Shown here: one piece after another, positions 1 to 8,521 of the stretch
How positions within the stretch are numbered: position 1 is the stretch's first letter
Layout: each line of letters begins with the position of its first letter
Source of the DNA: Actinoplanes auranticolor
Lineage (GTDB): Bacteria > Actinomycetota > Actinomycetes > Mycobacteriales > Micromonosporaceae
Reading direction: 5' to 3'
DNA: 64,000 nt
Assembly (NCBI RefSeq): GCF_018332655.1
Contig: NZ_BOQL01000026.1
Location: 355,684 to 419,683, forward strand
Notes under the pieces: generated by a model
The model's database searches: none
Told to the model about the DNA's origin: nothing
Seen by the model: the letters and a program-made list of their open reading frames with translations, nothing else
Program-made: the position numbers and the translations under genes

Positions 1-350
1 TGTTCGCCGGCGCCCCGCCGGTCCCGTCGGCGCTGTCGCTGCAGGTGGTGCTGTGCGTGCTGGCGCTCGGCGCGCTCGGCACCGGGCTGGCCTTCGTGCT
101 CAACATGCGGGTGATCCGGGTGGCCGGGGCCAGCACGTCGGCGTCGGTGACCTACCTGATGCCGGTGGTGGCGACGGTGGTCGGCGTGCTGATCCTCGGC
201 GAGCACCTGATCTGGAACCAGCCGCTGGGCGCGCTCATCGTGCTGACGGGCGTGGCCATCTCCCAGGGTCTGCTGTCGCGCCGCCGCGTTGCCCGCCCGC
301 CGGACGACCCGGTGGCGGTGCGGCCCGGCCCGGCGGCGGCTGCCCCCTGA
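1..350 (+). CDS. EamA/DMT-family transporter, C-terminal fragment (5' end outside window)
   Basis: Reading frame 3 is open from the window edge to a TGA at 348-350, giving about 115 residues with three hydrophobic segments. The pattern GTGLAFVLNMRVIRVAG, then SVTYLMPVVATVVGVLILGE, is the second EamA repeat (TM8-TM10) of drug/metabolite exporters. A full-length relative lies at 21226-22128 and has the same STGLAYVLYF and NYLVPIAAVVVG elements. The C-terminus is an Arg/Pro-rich tail. Substrate cannot be told. The gene converges with the GNAT gene that ends 8 bases downstream. Confidence 0.85.
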   Translation, partial: FAGAPPVPSALSLQVVLCVLALGALGTGLAFVLNMRVIRVAGASTSASVTYLMPVVATVVGVLILGEHLIWNQPLGALIVLTGVAISQGLLSRRRVARPPDDPVAVRPGPAAAAP

Positions 351-358
351 CCGGGGTC

Positions 359-814
359 TCAGGCGTGGCCGAGAATGGCGGCGCGGGTGGGGCGCCGGTC
401 GATCTCCATGAAGCGGCCGGGGCCCTCCAGGACGGTGAAGCCGGAACGCCGGTACACGTCGTGGGCGTCCCTGGTGGCGAGCAGGAAACGGGCCACGCCC
501 CGGCCGGAGAGGTCCTCGACGATGCTGTCGACCAGCCACCGGCCCAGCCCCCGGCCGCGGTGCTCGGCGGCGATGAAGACATCGCAGATCCACGCGAAGG
601 TCGCCCCGTCGGTGACCGCCCGGGCGAAGCCCACCTGCTCGGTGCCGTACAGGACCGCGTACGGCAGCGAGCCCTCGATCGAGCGCGCCACCACCTCGTA
701 GTCCCGCCCGGCGGCCCAGTAGGACTCGTCGCACAGCCATCGATGCACCCGGGCGACGTCGATGCCCGTGGCCTCCGTGGTCAGCACATAGCCGTCCCGC
801 TGACGATCCCCCAT
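359..814 (-). CDS. GNAT family N-acetyltransferase
   Basis: This 151-residue protein is a single GNAT domain. The acetyl-CoA pyrophosphate loop is HRGRGLG at residues 85-91, preceded by the strand WICDVFIAAE, and the C-terminal VYRRSGF motif (Y-x-x-x-G-F) is present. These features mark the 'GNAT with Y-R-x-G-F' subgroup, often acting on amines or amino acids; the substrate is unknown. The ATG at 812-814 was chosen because GGAGGAG lies just upstream; the frame continues further upstream, but without GNAT-like sequence. Confidence 0.88.
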   Translation of the reverse strand: MGDRQRDGYVLTTEATGIDVARVHRWLCDESYWAAGRDYEVVARSIEGSLPYAVLYGTEQVGFARAVTDGATFAWICDVFIAAEHRGRGLGRWLVDSIVEDLSGRGVARFLLATRDAHDVYRRSGFTVLEGPGRFMEIDRRPTRAAILGHA

Positions 815-867
815 GAGACTCCTCCTCGCGTAGCCCGCCCCAGGATGCCAGAGGCGTGCGGCGCGGC

Positions 868-1269
868 TCAGCCGACCTCGGCGTCGTAGGCGGCGCGGGC
901 CCGGCGTACCTCGTCGATGTGGGTCTCGGCCCAGCTCTTGACCGCCCGCTGCAACGGCACCAGCTCGTGGCCGAGGGCGGTCAGCGCGTACGACACCTGC
1001 ACCGGGACCGCCGCGGTGACCGTCCGGGCCACCAGGCCGTCGCGTTCCAGCTTGCGCAGCGTCTGGGTGAGCATCTTCTGGCTCGCGCCGGCGACCTCGC
1101 GGGACAGCTCGCCGTACCGCAGCGGCCCGTCCGCCAGCGCGGCCACCACCAGGGTCAGCCACTTGTCGCTCAGCGCGGCCAGCAGCTCGTGGCCGGGGCA
1201 CTCGGCGAGGTTGGCGTTGTAGCTGCGGCGCGCCTCGTCCCGGCGCTGCGCGGCGGACTTCGTGGCCAT
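868..1269 (-). CDS. HxlR family winged-helix transcriptional regulator
   Basis: The 133-residue protein is a single HxlR domain: ECPGHELLAALSDKWLTLV near residues 23-41, then LRYGELSREVAGASQKMLTQ and the wing region LERDGLVARTV. It keeps the N-terminal Cys found in many HxlR proteins, which in characterised members senses quinones, aldehydes or diamide; that sensing role here is inference. GGGAGGAG lies about 10 bases before the ATG. The gene is divergent from the quinone oxidoreductase at 1351, and a dyad sits between them, so it probably represses that gene and itself. Confidence 0.92.
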   Translation of the reverse strand: MATKSAAQRRDEARRSYNANLAECPGHELLAALSDKWLTLVVAALADGPLRYGELSREVAGASQKMLTQTLRKLERDGLVARTVTAAVPVQVSYALTALGHELVPLQRAVKSWAETHIDEVRRARAAYDAEVG

Positions 1270-1294
1270 CGCGGCGGGCTCCTCCCGGTACGGT

Positions 1295-1312
1295 ACGCAC
1301 TCCCGGGTGCGT
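1295..1312. promoter_or_regulatory. Inverted repeat, candidate HxlR operator
   Basis: ACGCAC-TCCCGG-GTGCGT is a perfect 6-bp-arm inverted repeat with a 6-base spacer. It lies in the 81-base gap between the divergent HxlR gene and the quinone oxidoreductase, about 40 bases before the oxidoreductase ATG. A TAGCGT (1339-1344) downstream could be a -10 element. Position and symmetry fit an HxlR site; no binding has been shown. Confidence 0.5.
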
Positions 1313-1350
1313 CCTTACCGCCCGACGATATCGCCCCTAGCGTCGCCACC

Positions 1351-2284
1351 ATGAGAGCCGTGACCGTGCGCCGCTTCGGCGGCCCCGAAGTGCTGGAAGT
1401 AGCCGACCTGCCGGAGCCGCACCCCGGCCCGGGCCGGGGTGCGGCTCCGGGTCGCCGCGGCGGCCGTCAACCGCATCGACCTGTCGACCCGCACCGGTGC
1501 GATGACTCGGGCGGGCCTGCTGCCGCCGGCCGGCCGGATCGGGCTGGGCTGGGACGTCGCCGGGGTGATCGACGAGACCGGCCCGGGGGTACGCCGCCGC
1601 GCGCCGGGTGACACCGTCGTGGGCCTGCGCGACGTCCTGTCGGCCGGCGGCGCGCAGGCCGAGTGGGTCGTGCTGGACGAGTCCGCGACCGCTCCGGCGC
1701 CCCGCTCGGTGACGTTGCCGGAGGCGGCCACCCTGCCGCTGATCGGCCTCACCGCCGACCGCGCGCTGTCGCTGACCGGCCTGCGGGCAGGCCAGACGTT
1801 GCTGGTGACCGGCGCGGCCGGTGGGGTCGGCGGCCTGCTGCTGCAACTCGCCGCCCTGCGCGGGATCCGCACGGTCGCGGTGGCGGACGAAACGGACGAG
1901 AAGGCGGTACGGGACCGCGGCGCCGACGAGTTCGTGGTGCGTACCGACCGGCTCGGCGCGGCGGTCCGCGACGTCGTGCCCGGGGGAGTGGACGCCGTCG
2001 TCGACGCCGCCGTGGTGGGTATCACAGCGCACGAGGCGCTGCGCGGTGCGGGCGTTTTCGTGACTCTGGTCGCACCGTTCGCCCCGCCGCCGTTGCGCGC
2101 CACCCGGGTCGTGGTCCAGGAGGTGGACGCCGACGGCGGCCGGCTGACCGAGCTCGCGGCGCTGGTCGACGCGGGTCTGCTGACGCTGACGGTGGCGGAG
2201 GAGTACCCGCTGGCCGGCGTGGCCCGGGCGCACGACCGGCTGGCGGCCGGTGGCCTGCGGGGACGGTTGGTGCTGGTGCCCTGA
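1351..2284 (+). pseudogene. Zinc-independent NAD(P)-dependent quinone oxidoreductase (MDR), frameshifted
   Basis: The ATG at 1351 begins MRAVTVRRFGGPEVLEVADL, the usual start of quinone reductases, and that frame runs through PEPHPGPG. The homologous sequence then continues one frame over from base 1439 (VRLRVAAAAVNRIDLSTR, then the nucleotide loop GAAGGVGGLLLQ) to the stop at 2282-2284. Removing one G from the GGGG run at 1436-1439 restores one continuous protein of about 310 residues. This is either a recent frameshift or a sequencing error in a homopolymer. Without repair the first frame reads into unrelated sequence. The divergent HxlR gene suggests it was an electrophile- or quinone-induced detoxification enzyme. 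Confidence 0.85.
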
Positions 2285-2340
2285 CAAGCGTTCATCCGGG
2301 CTTCACAATGCCTACCTATTGGATGGATACGGTGGCGCCA

Positions 2341-2966
2341 TGACGAGATCCGTGTACCTGAGCGCCGGCGAGCCGGAAGCCGCTCGCCGCCGAGCCGAGG
2401 AGGCGGCGGTCCGGCGCCAGTTCGAGAAGGACGCCGTCTGGAGCCGGATGATCGCCCCGGGTGGGCGGGTGCCGGACCTGCCGCTGATCGAGGTCGACCT
2501 GGGCCCGATCCACCTGCGCCGGCTGCTCGGCACCGGACCGCTCGTCCTGGTCTTCATCCGGTACGCGGGCTCGGCGGCCTGTGAGGACACGCTGGTGGCG
2601 TACCAGCGCACCCTGGCCCCGGCCTGCTCCGACCTGGGCGCCCACCTGGTGGCGGTGAGCCCGCAGCGGGCCGAGCTGCTCGCCCCGGTCAAGCACCGCA
2701 ACGACCTGAGCTACCTGGTGGCCGCCGACCCCCGGCACGCCCTGATCGACGCGTTCGGCATCGGGTATCAGGCGCCGGAGGCCACCGAGCTGCTCGGCAC
2801 ACGCCGGTCGGTCCTGCCGTACCCGAGCGTGGTGGTCGCCGACCGGACGGGGACCGTACGCTACGCCGACGTCCACCCGTTCACGGCGGCCCGCACCCCG
2901 GCCGCGCCGATCCTCGCGACGCTGCGCCAGCAGATCGGCTCCATCCCGGTGGCCCCGCGCGGCTGA
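2341..2966 (+). CDS. Peroxiredoxin-like (AhpC/TSA, redoxin-fold) protein
   Basis: The protein has 208 residues. An N-terminal helix (about 1-40) is followed by the redoxin core PDLPLIEVD, LVLVFIRYAGSAAC, LGAHLVAVSP and a DRTGTVRYADVHP strand. Cys81 in SAACEDTLVAYQ takes the place of the peroxidatic Cys of the 'AhpC/TSA-like' family, but the surrounding motif is not the classical TxxC of peroxiredoxins and no second Cys is near, so a 1-Cys thiol peroxidase or a non-enzymatic relative are both possible. The ATG at 2341 was chosen over an upstream GTG because homology starts there. Confidence 0.75.
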
Positions 2967-3016
2967 CCACCGCCGCTGTGCGCACCTGAGAACGGGACTC
3001 AGCTGAGCGTGGCACC

Positions 3017-3727
3017 ATGGCGCGGATGAGCGCTCCCCGGTGGCTGGCGATCGTCGGTGCGGGCACGGTCGGCGCGGCCGTGCTGGTCATCGGCCTGCTG
3101 CACGTCGTTCCCCCGTCGTCCGCGATCAGCCCGTACCGGCGCACCATCAGCGAGTACGCGCTGACCGAGGTCGGCGTGCTGTTCAACGTGGGGGTGCTGA
3201 TGCTGGCCGCCGGCTCGGTGGCCACGATGCTGGCGGTCGTCGGGGCCGGCCTGGTGCCCAGGCGATCGGCCGGCGTGGCCGCCCTGCTGACGTGGAGTGT
3301 CGCGCTGGCCGTCGTCGTCTACTTCCCGAAGCACAACTGGGCGGTGGGCCCGAGCTTCGAAGGAACGGTGCACCGGTACGCCGGCGTGGTGGCGTTCCTG
3401 AGCCTGCCGATCGGCGCGCTGCTGATCGGACGGGCGTCGTGGTCCCATCCGCGGTGGCGCGGGTACGCCCGCTGGATCTGGGGTCTGGGCCTGTGGTCGT
3501 CGCTGTGCTTCACGCCGATCGTGGCCGCGATCGTCGCCCAGCGCTGGACCGGGGTCCCGTGGTGGCAGGCGATCCCGCTGGGGGCTGTCGAGCGGGCGCT
3601 CACGCTGAGCGAGGTCGGCATCGTGCTGGCCCTCGCGTGGTGGGCCGCCCGCGCGGCCGCTGAGGATCCACCGGTCGTCGCTCAGGGCGGCGCTGCCCCG
3701 GCCGGCGAGGCTCCCGGCATGCGCTGA
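3017..3727 (+). CDS. DUF998 family integral membrane protein
   Basis: This protein of about 236 residues has six hydrophobic segments. The signature SPYRRTISEYAL, followed by NVGVLMLAAGSVATML, is characteristic of DUF998 proteins, polytopic membrane proteins of unknown function common in actinomycetes. A second start, ATG 3026, is possible. The tail after residue 215 is hydrophilic and low-complexity. The gene stands alone between the peroxiredoxin-like gene and a convergent minus-strand operon. Confidence 0.8.
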   Translation: MARMSAPRWLAIVGAGTVGAAVLVIGLLHVVPPSSAISPYRRTISEYALTEVGVLFNVGVLMLAAGSVATMLAVVGAGLVPRRSAGVAALLTWSVALAVVVYFPKHNWAVGPSFEGTVHRYAGVVAFLSLPIGALLIGRASWSHPRWRGYARWIWGLGLWSSLCFTPIVAAIVAQRWTGVPWWQAIPLGAVERALTLSEVGIVLALAWWAARAAAEDPPVVAQGGAAPAGEAPGMR

Positions 3728-3735
3728 GGCGGGCG

Positions 3736-4842
3736 CTACGCCTTCGTGCCGAACAGCAGCATGTCGGCGACGAAGCAGGTCACCGCCCCGGACGCGTCCC
3801 GCCCGATCCAGGTCGGATACACCCCGTCGCCCCACCCGCTGGACCAGGCCACCATGTCGCCGCCGGGCAGCGTGGTGAAGCGGTCGAAGTCGAACCGCTC
3901 CCACTCCTCGGCCAGCCGCTCGCGGTTGTCCTCGTCGACGAAGCAGCCCATACCCCCGTCGACCCCGAACCCGAAGAACTCGCCGTCGCCCAGGTCGAGC
4001 TGGTCCTGGCCGGTCCGCAGGGCGAGTTCCCAGGTGACGGTGGGCGAGTCGACGACCTGGAGGCGGGCGGCGGCCACCCGGCGATGGCCCGGGTCGTCGG
4101 TGAAGGTGGCCAGGCTGATCGTCACCGGACAGGTCCCCGGCGCCACGGTGACGGTGAACGGGTCCTCGCCGTGGTCGAGCGACGAGGGGTCGGCGGCCAC
4201 CAGCCGGCCGGACGGCAGATGCAACGGCCCGGCGGCCTGGGTGGAGATCCGCATCGTCCGGTCCCGCACCGGCCGCTCGGTGCCGTCGGTGAACAATTCC
4301 TCGATCCGGCGAGGCCCCATCGGCCGGGGCGGCTGCCACGGCCGGGTGCCCTCCCGGACCGGCAGCAAGTGCCCGGACGCATCAGCGATATCGGGCCGGC
4401 CGTCGCCGGCGAACTCCAGCAGCGCCTGCCACTGCCCGAAAACCGGAACAGGGGTACGCGGCGGCGGCGAATCGGGCGTGTAGTGCTGCTCCCGCGAGTT
4501 CTCCCGCTCGACGAGGTCGGTGCGGCGGCCGTTGAGCTCGAACGTGACGGTCGTCCGGGTCGTAGGCCGCCACGAACGGGCCTCCCGCAGAAACAGATCG
4601 CCTTCGGCGGCCACCCGCCACTGGTGGCGGGAAGCCCGGCCACCGAAACCGTCGAACCGGGTCAACCCCAGATACTCCGCGCCGAGCGCGACATCGAGCA
4701 CGGCGTGCGGCCGTCCACCGACAACCAGCACCACGGAGTACGGCTCCCCGGCCGCATGCCGGCCCTCAGCGACATCCCGGTCCAGCGGATTGATCACCGC
4801 CTCGTCCCAGCCGTCGCAGTAGACCGCGGTCAACGTCGCCAT
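3736..4842 (-). CDS. DUF4241 domain-containing protein
   Basis: The 368-residue soluble protein has no signal peptide or membrane segment. The C-terminal half carries the DUF4241 features: GMGCFVDEDNRERL near residue 300, and WSSGWGDGVYPTWIGRDASG before the end. The function of DUF4241 is unknown. The start codon overlaps the stop of the upstream gene by one base (TGATG), so the two are translationally coupled, and both end with the same 'GDGxxP' type of strand. It is the last gene of a minus-strand run that begins at the YwqG-like gene or earlier. Confidence 0.78.
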   Translation of the reverse strand: MATLTAVYCDGWDEAVINPLDRDVAEGRHAAGEPYSVVLVVGGRPHAVLDVALGAEYLGLTRFDGFGGRASRHQWRVAAEGDLFLREARSWRPTTRTTVTFELNGRRTDLVERENSREQHYTPDSPPPRTPVPVFGQWQALLEFAGDGRPDIADASGHLLPVREGTRPWQPPRPMGPRRIEELFTDGTERPVRDRTMRISTQAAGPLHLPSGRLVAADPSSLDHGEDPFTVTVAPGTCPVTISLATFTDDPGHRRVAAARLQVVDSPTVTWELALRTGQDQLDLGDGEFFGFGVDGGMGCFVDEDNRERLAEEWERFDFDRFTTLPGGDMVAWSSGWGDGVYPTWIGRDASGAVTCFVADMLLFGTKA

Positions 4843-5819
4843 CAGTCCTCACCCGTGATCTCGATGCGGAGGGCGACCGGGAGTCCGGCCGCGTCGACGT
4901 CGAGGTGGACGGGGAAGAAGCCGTCTCCCACGGACGTCATCGCCAACAGAATGTCCGCGCCGTCGACCTGGATCACGCCCGCCTCGTGGTCGGAAGCCCG
5001 TACCGCGGCCATCACCTGCCAGTGGTGCGAGTGCGGCCGGAAGTCGAAGGCGAACGTCGGCCCGCCGGGCTCGTTACGCCGGCGCTCGACGGCGAGTCCT
5101 CGCTCGTACGCCTCCCCGGCCGGCAGGTCCACCCATCCGTACCCGGCATCGGGGGAGCCGCCGAGCCGGGGCGCGCCGAACTCGGCCGCGACCTGCTCCT
5201 GGTCGCGGCCCCAGAGGACCAGATCGGCCAGCCCGTCCAGCGACAGGGTGTGCTCCCACGAGTTCAGCGCGTCCGCGTCGGCGAAGACGAACCGCGCGTG
5301 GTCGATCCCGAGCTCCCAGAACACCCAGGAGTCGGCGACCGGCGCGGCACTGAACGCGATCCGCATGGACCGCCAGCCGTGCTCGCCGGGGACAGCGGTG
5401 ACCGGCAGAGCCCGGTCGGCCGGTGCCTCGATCGCCAGCACCGGAACGCCCATGACGATGAATCCCGGCTCCCGGTGCGCGACCGCGTGCCGTACCCGTT
5501 CCCGGTGGGGGACCGGCTGGTCGAACGCCCGCAGGCTCGCGTCGTGCCCGCGCTCCCGGCAGTGGCCGTCGAACGTCGCGGTGAACTCGGCCACGGCGTG
5601 GGCGGGGATGTCGTACAGGCGGGTGCCGGTCTGCCGGTCGAAGGACTCGGCCGCGGCCTCGGCATCGGATCCCACGACCGCGAAGTCGGTCGCCGGGCGC
5701 TCCTCGTCGTCCGGTACGCGGGCGCCCGACCACAGCTCGAGGTAACCACCATCCATGATTACCAACTGGCCCGACGGGCACGTCACCTGGCCGAGCTCCA
5801 CCTCGATCGTCACGATCAC
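4842..5819 (-). CDS. Conserved hypothetical protein, distant DUF4241-like C-terminus
   Basis: The protein is 325 residues and cytosolic by appearance. Its C-terminus (MTSVGDGFFPVHLDVDAAG) resembles the GDGVYPTW segment of the next gene product, and both start with a short beta-rich section describing 'VTCPSGQLVIMDGG'. The family seems common in actinomycetes, but I know no function. Seventeen bases separate its ATG from the stop of the APH-fold kinase gene upstream, and its own stop overlaps the start of the DUF4241 gene. The pairing suggests that the two products act together or are ancient duplicates. Confidence 0.65.
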   Translation of the reverse strand: MIVTIEVELGQVTCPSGQLVIMDGGYLELWSGARVPDDEERPATDFAVVGSDAEAAAESFDRQTGTRLYDIPAHAVAEFTATFDGHCRERGHDASLRAFDQPVPHRERVRHAVAHREPGFIVMGVPVLAIEAPADRALPVTAVPGEHGWRSMRIAFSAAPVADSWVFWELGIDHARFVFADADALNSWEHTLSLDGLADLVLWGRDQEQVAAEFGAPRLGGSPDAGYGWVDLPAGEAYERGLAVERRRNEPGGPTFAFDFRPHSHHWQVMAAVRASDHEAGVIQVDGADILLAMTSVGDGFFPVHLDVDAAGLPVALRIEITGED

Positions 5820-5836
5820 GAAGTCTAGGCGCGGGG

Positions 5837-6631
5837 TCAGTCACAGACGGCACGGCGGATCATCGTGCGGTGCCGGGCGATCCACGACGCGCTGCGCGCC
5901 CGCCAGGCAATGCCCCAGAGCACCGGATAGCCGTTCTGAGCGACGGCCGCGGTGCTGTCGATCGTGACGCCTCCGGCGACAGCCTCGTGACGGGCGCCGT
6001 GGGCGGCAACGTCGGAAAGGCGATCAACGAGTTCGTCACGCGCGGCTCGTGGCAGGCCGTACCCGTCGACGATGGCCCTGGCCTGACGGGCGCGAGCGGT
6101 GGCCTCGGGCAGCCCGTGCATTTCCGCTATGTCGTCGTCGACGAGGTGGGCGTTCAGCCAGACGGCTTCGGCGAGCTCCCACAGCCGATCCACCGGCCCG
6201 GCGAACTCCCAGTCGATGAATGCCTCCGCCTGCCCGTACCGGCCGACGATGTTCCACGGACCGGTATCACAGTGGCCGATCACGATGTCCGTACCGCGCA
6301 AATCCCGCAACCAGTTCGGCTGCCAGACCGCGCCGGCAGGCGGTGTGAATGTGGCCGTGGCGTCGTGCAAACCGCGCAACAGCGTCCCGACCGCGCCCAC
6401 AGCGTCGTCCGGCCAGGCGTGCGGATGAGGCGACTCCCCAGGCACGAAGCTGTACCCGGCGCCGACAACGCGTGGCGCGCCCACGAACCCGACCCTCTCG
6501 AGATGCCCGAGCAGAGCGAACACCGCAGGCGTCCAAGGCCCCGCCGCCTTACGGACCACGCCGTCGAGGAGAACCGCATCCGCGACGTGAGTGCCCGATC
6601 CCCATGTACCGAGTCGCTCCGGAGTGGTCAT
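5837..6631 (-). CDS. APH-fold phosphotransferase (aminoglycoside phosphotransferase family)
   Basis: This 264-residue protein carries the Brenner motif HCDTGPWN (H120, D122, N127) and the metal-binding FIDWEFAGP (D140), the catalytic loop and the DFG-equivalent of APH/choline-kinase-fold enzymes. The N-terminal lobe is short, LLDGVVRKAAGPWTPAV carrying the ATP-binding Lys. Many actinomycete members act on small molecules other than aminoglycosides, so drug resistance should not be assumed. The start ATG overlaps the stop of the upstream YwqG-like gene by one base (TGATG). The longer open frame upstream has no kinase-like sequence. Confidence 0.85.
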   Translation of the reverse strand: MTTPERLGTWGSGTHVADAVLLDGVVRKAAGPWTPAVFALLGHLERVGFVGAPRVVGAGYSFVPGESPHPHAWPDDAVGAVGTLLRGLHDATATFTPPAGAVWQPNWLRDLRGTDIVIGHCDTGPWNIVGRYGQAEAFIDWEFAGPVDRLWELAEAVWLNAHLVDDDIAEMHGLPEATARARQARAIVDGYGLPRAARDELVDRLSDVAAHGARHEAVAGGVTIDSTAAVAQNGYPVLWGIAWRARSASWIARHRTMIRRAVCD

Positions 6632-7194
6632 CACTGCATGGCCGTCGAGAAGGGATGGTCGAACGAGGCGGGGCAGTGGAACACGTACCAGTCGAAGCCG
6701 CGCCCGATGAAAACCCCGGTCAGGGGATCGGCCGTGTCGGCCGGCTCCTCGACCGGCCACCAGAGCCCGGCCGCGTCCCACTCGCCGTGACCGATGGTGA
6801 ACAACAGTGACATCTCCGTGCCGCACGTTGAGCAGTTCACCGTCCAGGGACCGCTCATCCGCCACGAGGGGAAGCCGCCCACCTTCCACCCCGGCACCAC
6901 GGACCACGCCGAGTAGCCGAGCCCGTCGCCATTCTTCTCCCACTCGGCGATCCGGTCCTGCAAATCCTGGGGCAGCAACTCCACGTACCGGTAGTCGACG
7001 AGCTGTTCCGGATGCACGACACCCCGGTTCGGCAGATACGGCTCCTCCACCACCGCCGGTTCGGGCGCGCTCACCAGCGGCCGGCCCACATCAGCAGCAC
7101 GCCGCCACCGCAACACCGGAATCATGGGAACCGGCCCATGAACCAACTCCTCCGGCTCGGAAAAACGAACGTCCGGCAACTCAGCCTGCTCCAC
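6631..7194 (-). CDS. YwqG/DUF1963-like protein, possibly N-terminally short
   Basis: The protein of 187 residues contains VPGWKVGGFPSW at about 98, then CSTCGTEMSLLFTIGHGEW, a Cys pair typical of the YwqG-like (DUF1963) fold, and ends with a FHCPASFDHP segment. Relatives that I recall start with extra N-terminal sequence of 60-100 residues; here the frame reaches back into the end of the peptidase gene with no ATG, and the only start is a GTG at 7192-7194 with a weak ribosome site. It may be a shortened form. YwqG-like proteins are often found near toxin or immunity genes, but no toxin is visible here. Confidence 0.65.
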   Translation of the reverse strand: MEQAELPDVRFSEPEELVHGPVPMIPVLRWRRAADVGRPLVSAPEPAVVEEPYLPNRGVVHPEQLVDYRYVELLPQDLQDRIAEWEKNGDGLGYSAWSVVPGWKVGGFPSWRMSGPWTVNCSTCGTEMSLLFTIGHGEWDAAGLWWPVEEPADTADPLTGVFIGRGFDWYVFHCPASFDHPFSTAMQ

Positions 7195-7216
7195 ACCATG
7201 CTGCTCAACGACTGAT

Positions 7217-8401
7217 TCAGAGGCCGCCCGTGTAGAGCAGCCGGTTCGGTGAGCCGGTGCCGGGGCTCGTCACGACGCCCGTGGTGGCATTGCTGACGAT
7301 GGCACTGTGCACCTGCGCCGGGGTGTCGCCGGGGTGGGTGGCCAGATACAGCGCGGCGGCGCCGGCCACGTGCGGTGCGGCCATCGACGTGCCGCTGATC
7401 GTGTTCGTGGCGGTGTCGTTGGTGGACCAGCTCGACGTGATGCTGATGCCGGGGGCGAAGACGTCGACGCAGGTGCCGCGGTTGGCCCACGACTGCTTGG
7501 CGTCGCTGCTGTTGGTCGCGGAGACCGTCAGCGCGGTCGGGACCCGGGCCGGGGACTGGGTGCAGGCGTCCAGGGCGAACAGGCCGAACAGGCCGTTGCC
7601 GGCCGCGATCGCGTAGCTGACCCCGGAAGCGATCGACGCGCGTACCGCGTTGTCCAGGGCGGTGTCGGCGCTGCCGCCGAGGCTCATGTTGGCGACGGCG
7701 GGCTTGACCGCGTTGGCGGTGACCCAGTCGATGCCGGCGGCGACCTGCGCGGTGGTCCCGCTGCCCTCGCAGTTGAGCACGCGCACGGCGACGAGCTGGA
7801 CGCCTTTGGCGACGCCGTGGGCGCTGCCGCCGACGGTGCCCGCGACGTGCGTACCGTGGCCGTTGCAGTCGTCGGCGGTGCCGCCGTCGACCGCGTCGTG
7901 TCCGCTGACGGCGCGCCCGCCGAAGTCCGCGTGGGTGGTGCGGATGCCGGTGTCGATGATGTACGCGTGCACGTTCGCCGCGGTCGTGGAGTAGGTGTAC
8001 GCCTGGTCCAGTGGGCGGTTGCGCTGGTCAATGCGGTCCAGGCCGTAGGACGGCGGGTTGGTCTGCGTCTCGGAGGCCCGGTGGATCACGTTGGGCTGCA
8101 CGAACGCGACGTCCGGGTCGGCGGCCACCTGCCGCGCCTGGCGCGCCGACATCGTCGCCGCGAAACCGTTGAAGACCTTGGTGTACGTGTGCACCACGGT
8201 CGCGTCGTGCTCGGCGGCCACCGTGCGGGCGACCCTGCCGGACTTGAGGACGACGACGTAACTGTCCGGCACCACCTCGGCCCCGGACACCGACAGTACG
8301 TCCGCCTCGGCCGGTGCCGCCTGCGCACCGTTGGTGAAACCGAGGACCGACAATACGATCACGCCTGCTGCTGCGGCGCCTCGACGGATGGCTGTTCTCA
8401 C
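7217..8401 (-). CDS. Secreted S8 family serine peptidase (proteinase K/aqualysin type)
   Basis: The 394-residue pre-pro-protein has a Sec signal peptide (RRGAAAAGVIVLSVLGF, cleavage near AQA-A at 29), an inhibitor-I9 propeptide (SYVVVLKSG to about FVQPNV), then a subtilase domain from about residue 115. The catalytic triad is visible: Asp150 in IIDTGI, His182 in CNGHGTHVAG and Ser339 in GTSMAAPHVAG; the oxyanion Asn is in AAGNG. Several Cys (179, 211, 280, 311) could form the disulfides of the proteinase K group. The GTG at 8399-8401, preceded by GGAGG, is the start; the frame is open for another 960 bases upstream but only as antisense of the next gene. Confidence 0.93.
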   Translation of the reverse strand: MRTAIRRGAAAAGVIVLSVLGFTNGAQAAPAEADVLSVSGAEVVPDSYVVVLKSGRVARTVAAEHDATVVHTYTKVFNGFAATMSARQARQVAADPDVAFVQPNVIHRASETQTNPPSYGLDRIDQRNRPLDQAYTYSTTAANVHAYIIDTGIRTTHADFGGRAVSGHDAVDGGTADDCNGHGTHVAGTVGGSAHGVAKGVQLVAVRVLNCEGSGTTAQVAAGIDWVTANAVKPAVANMSLGGSADTALDNAVRASIASGVSYAIAAGNGLFGLFALDACTQSPARVPTALTVSATNSSDAKQSWANRGTCVDVFAPGISITSSWSTNDTATNTISGTSMAAPHVAGAAALYLATHPGDTPAQVHSAIVSNATTGVVTSPGTGSPNRLLYTGGL

Positions 8402-8521
8402 CGGAGCCTCCCCACATTGGGTGGTCACGCAACCACGTGACGTGACGCTAGCAGCCGGATCGACGCCTGTGAATAATGGATCTCCCGGCGCTTGCCGCGC
8501 GGGGCAGGGAAGGAAGCGGCT

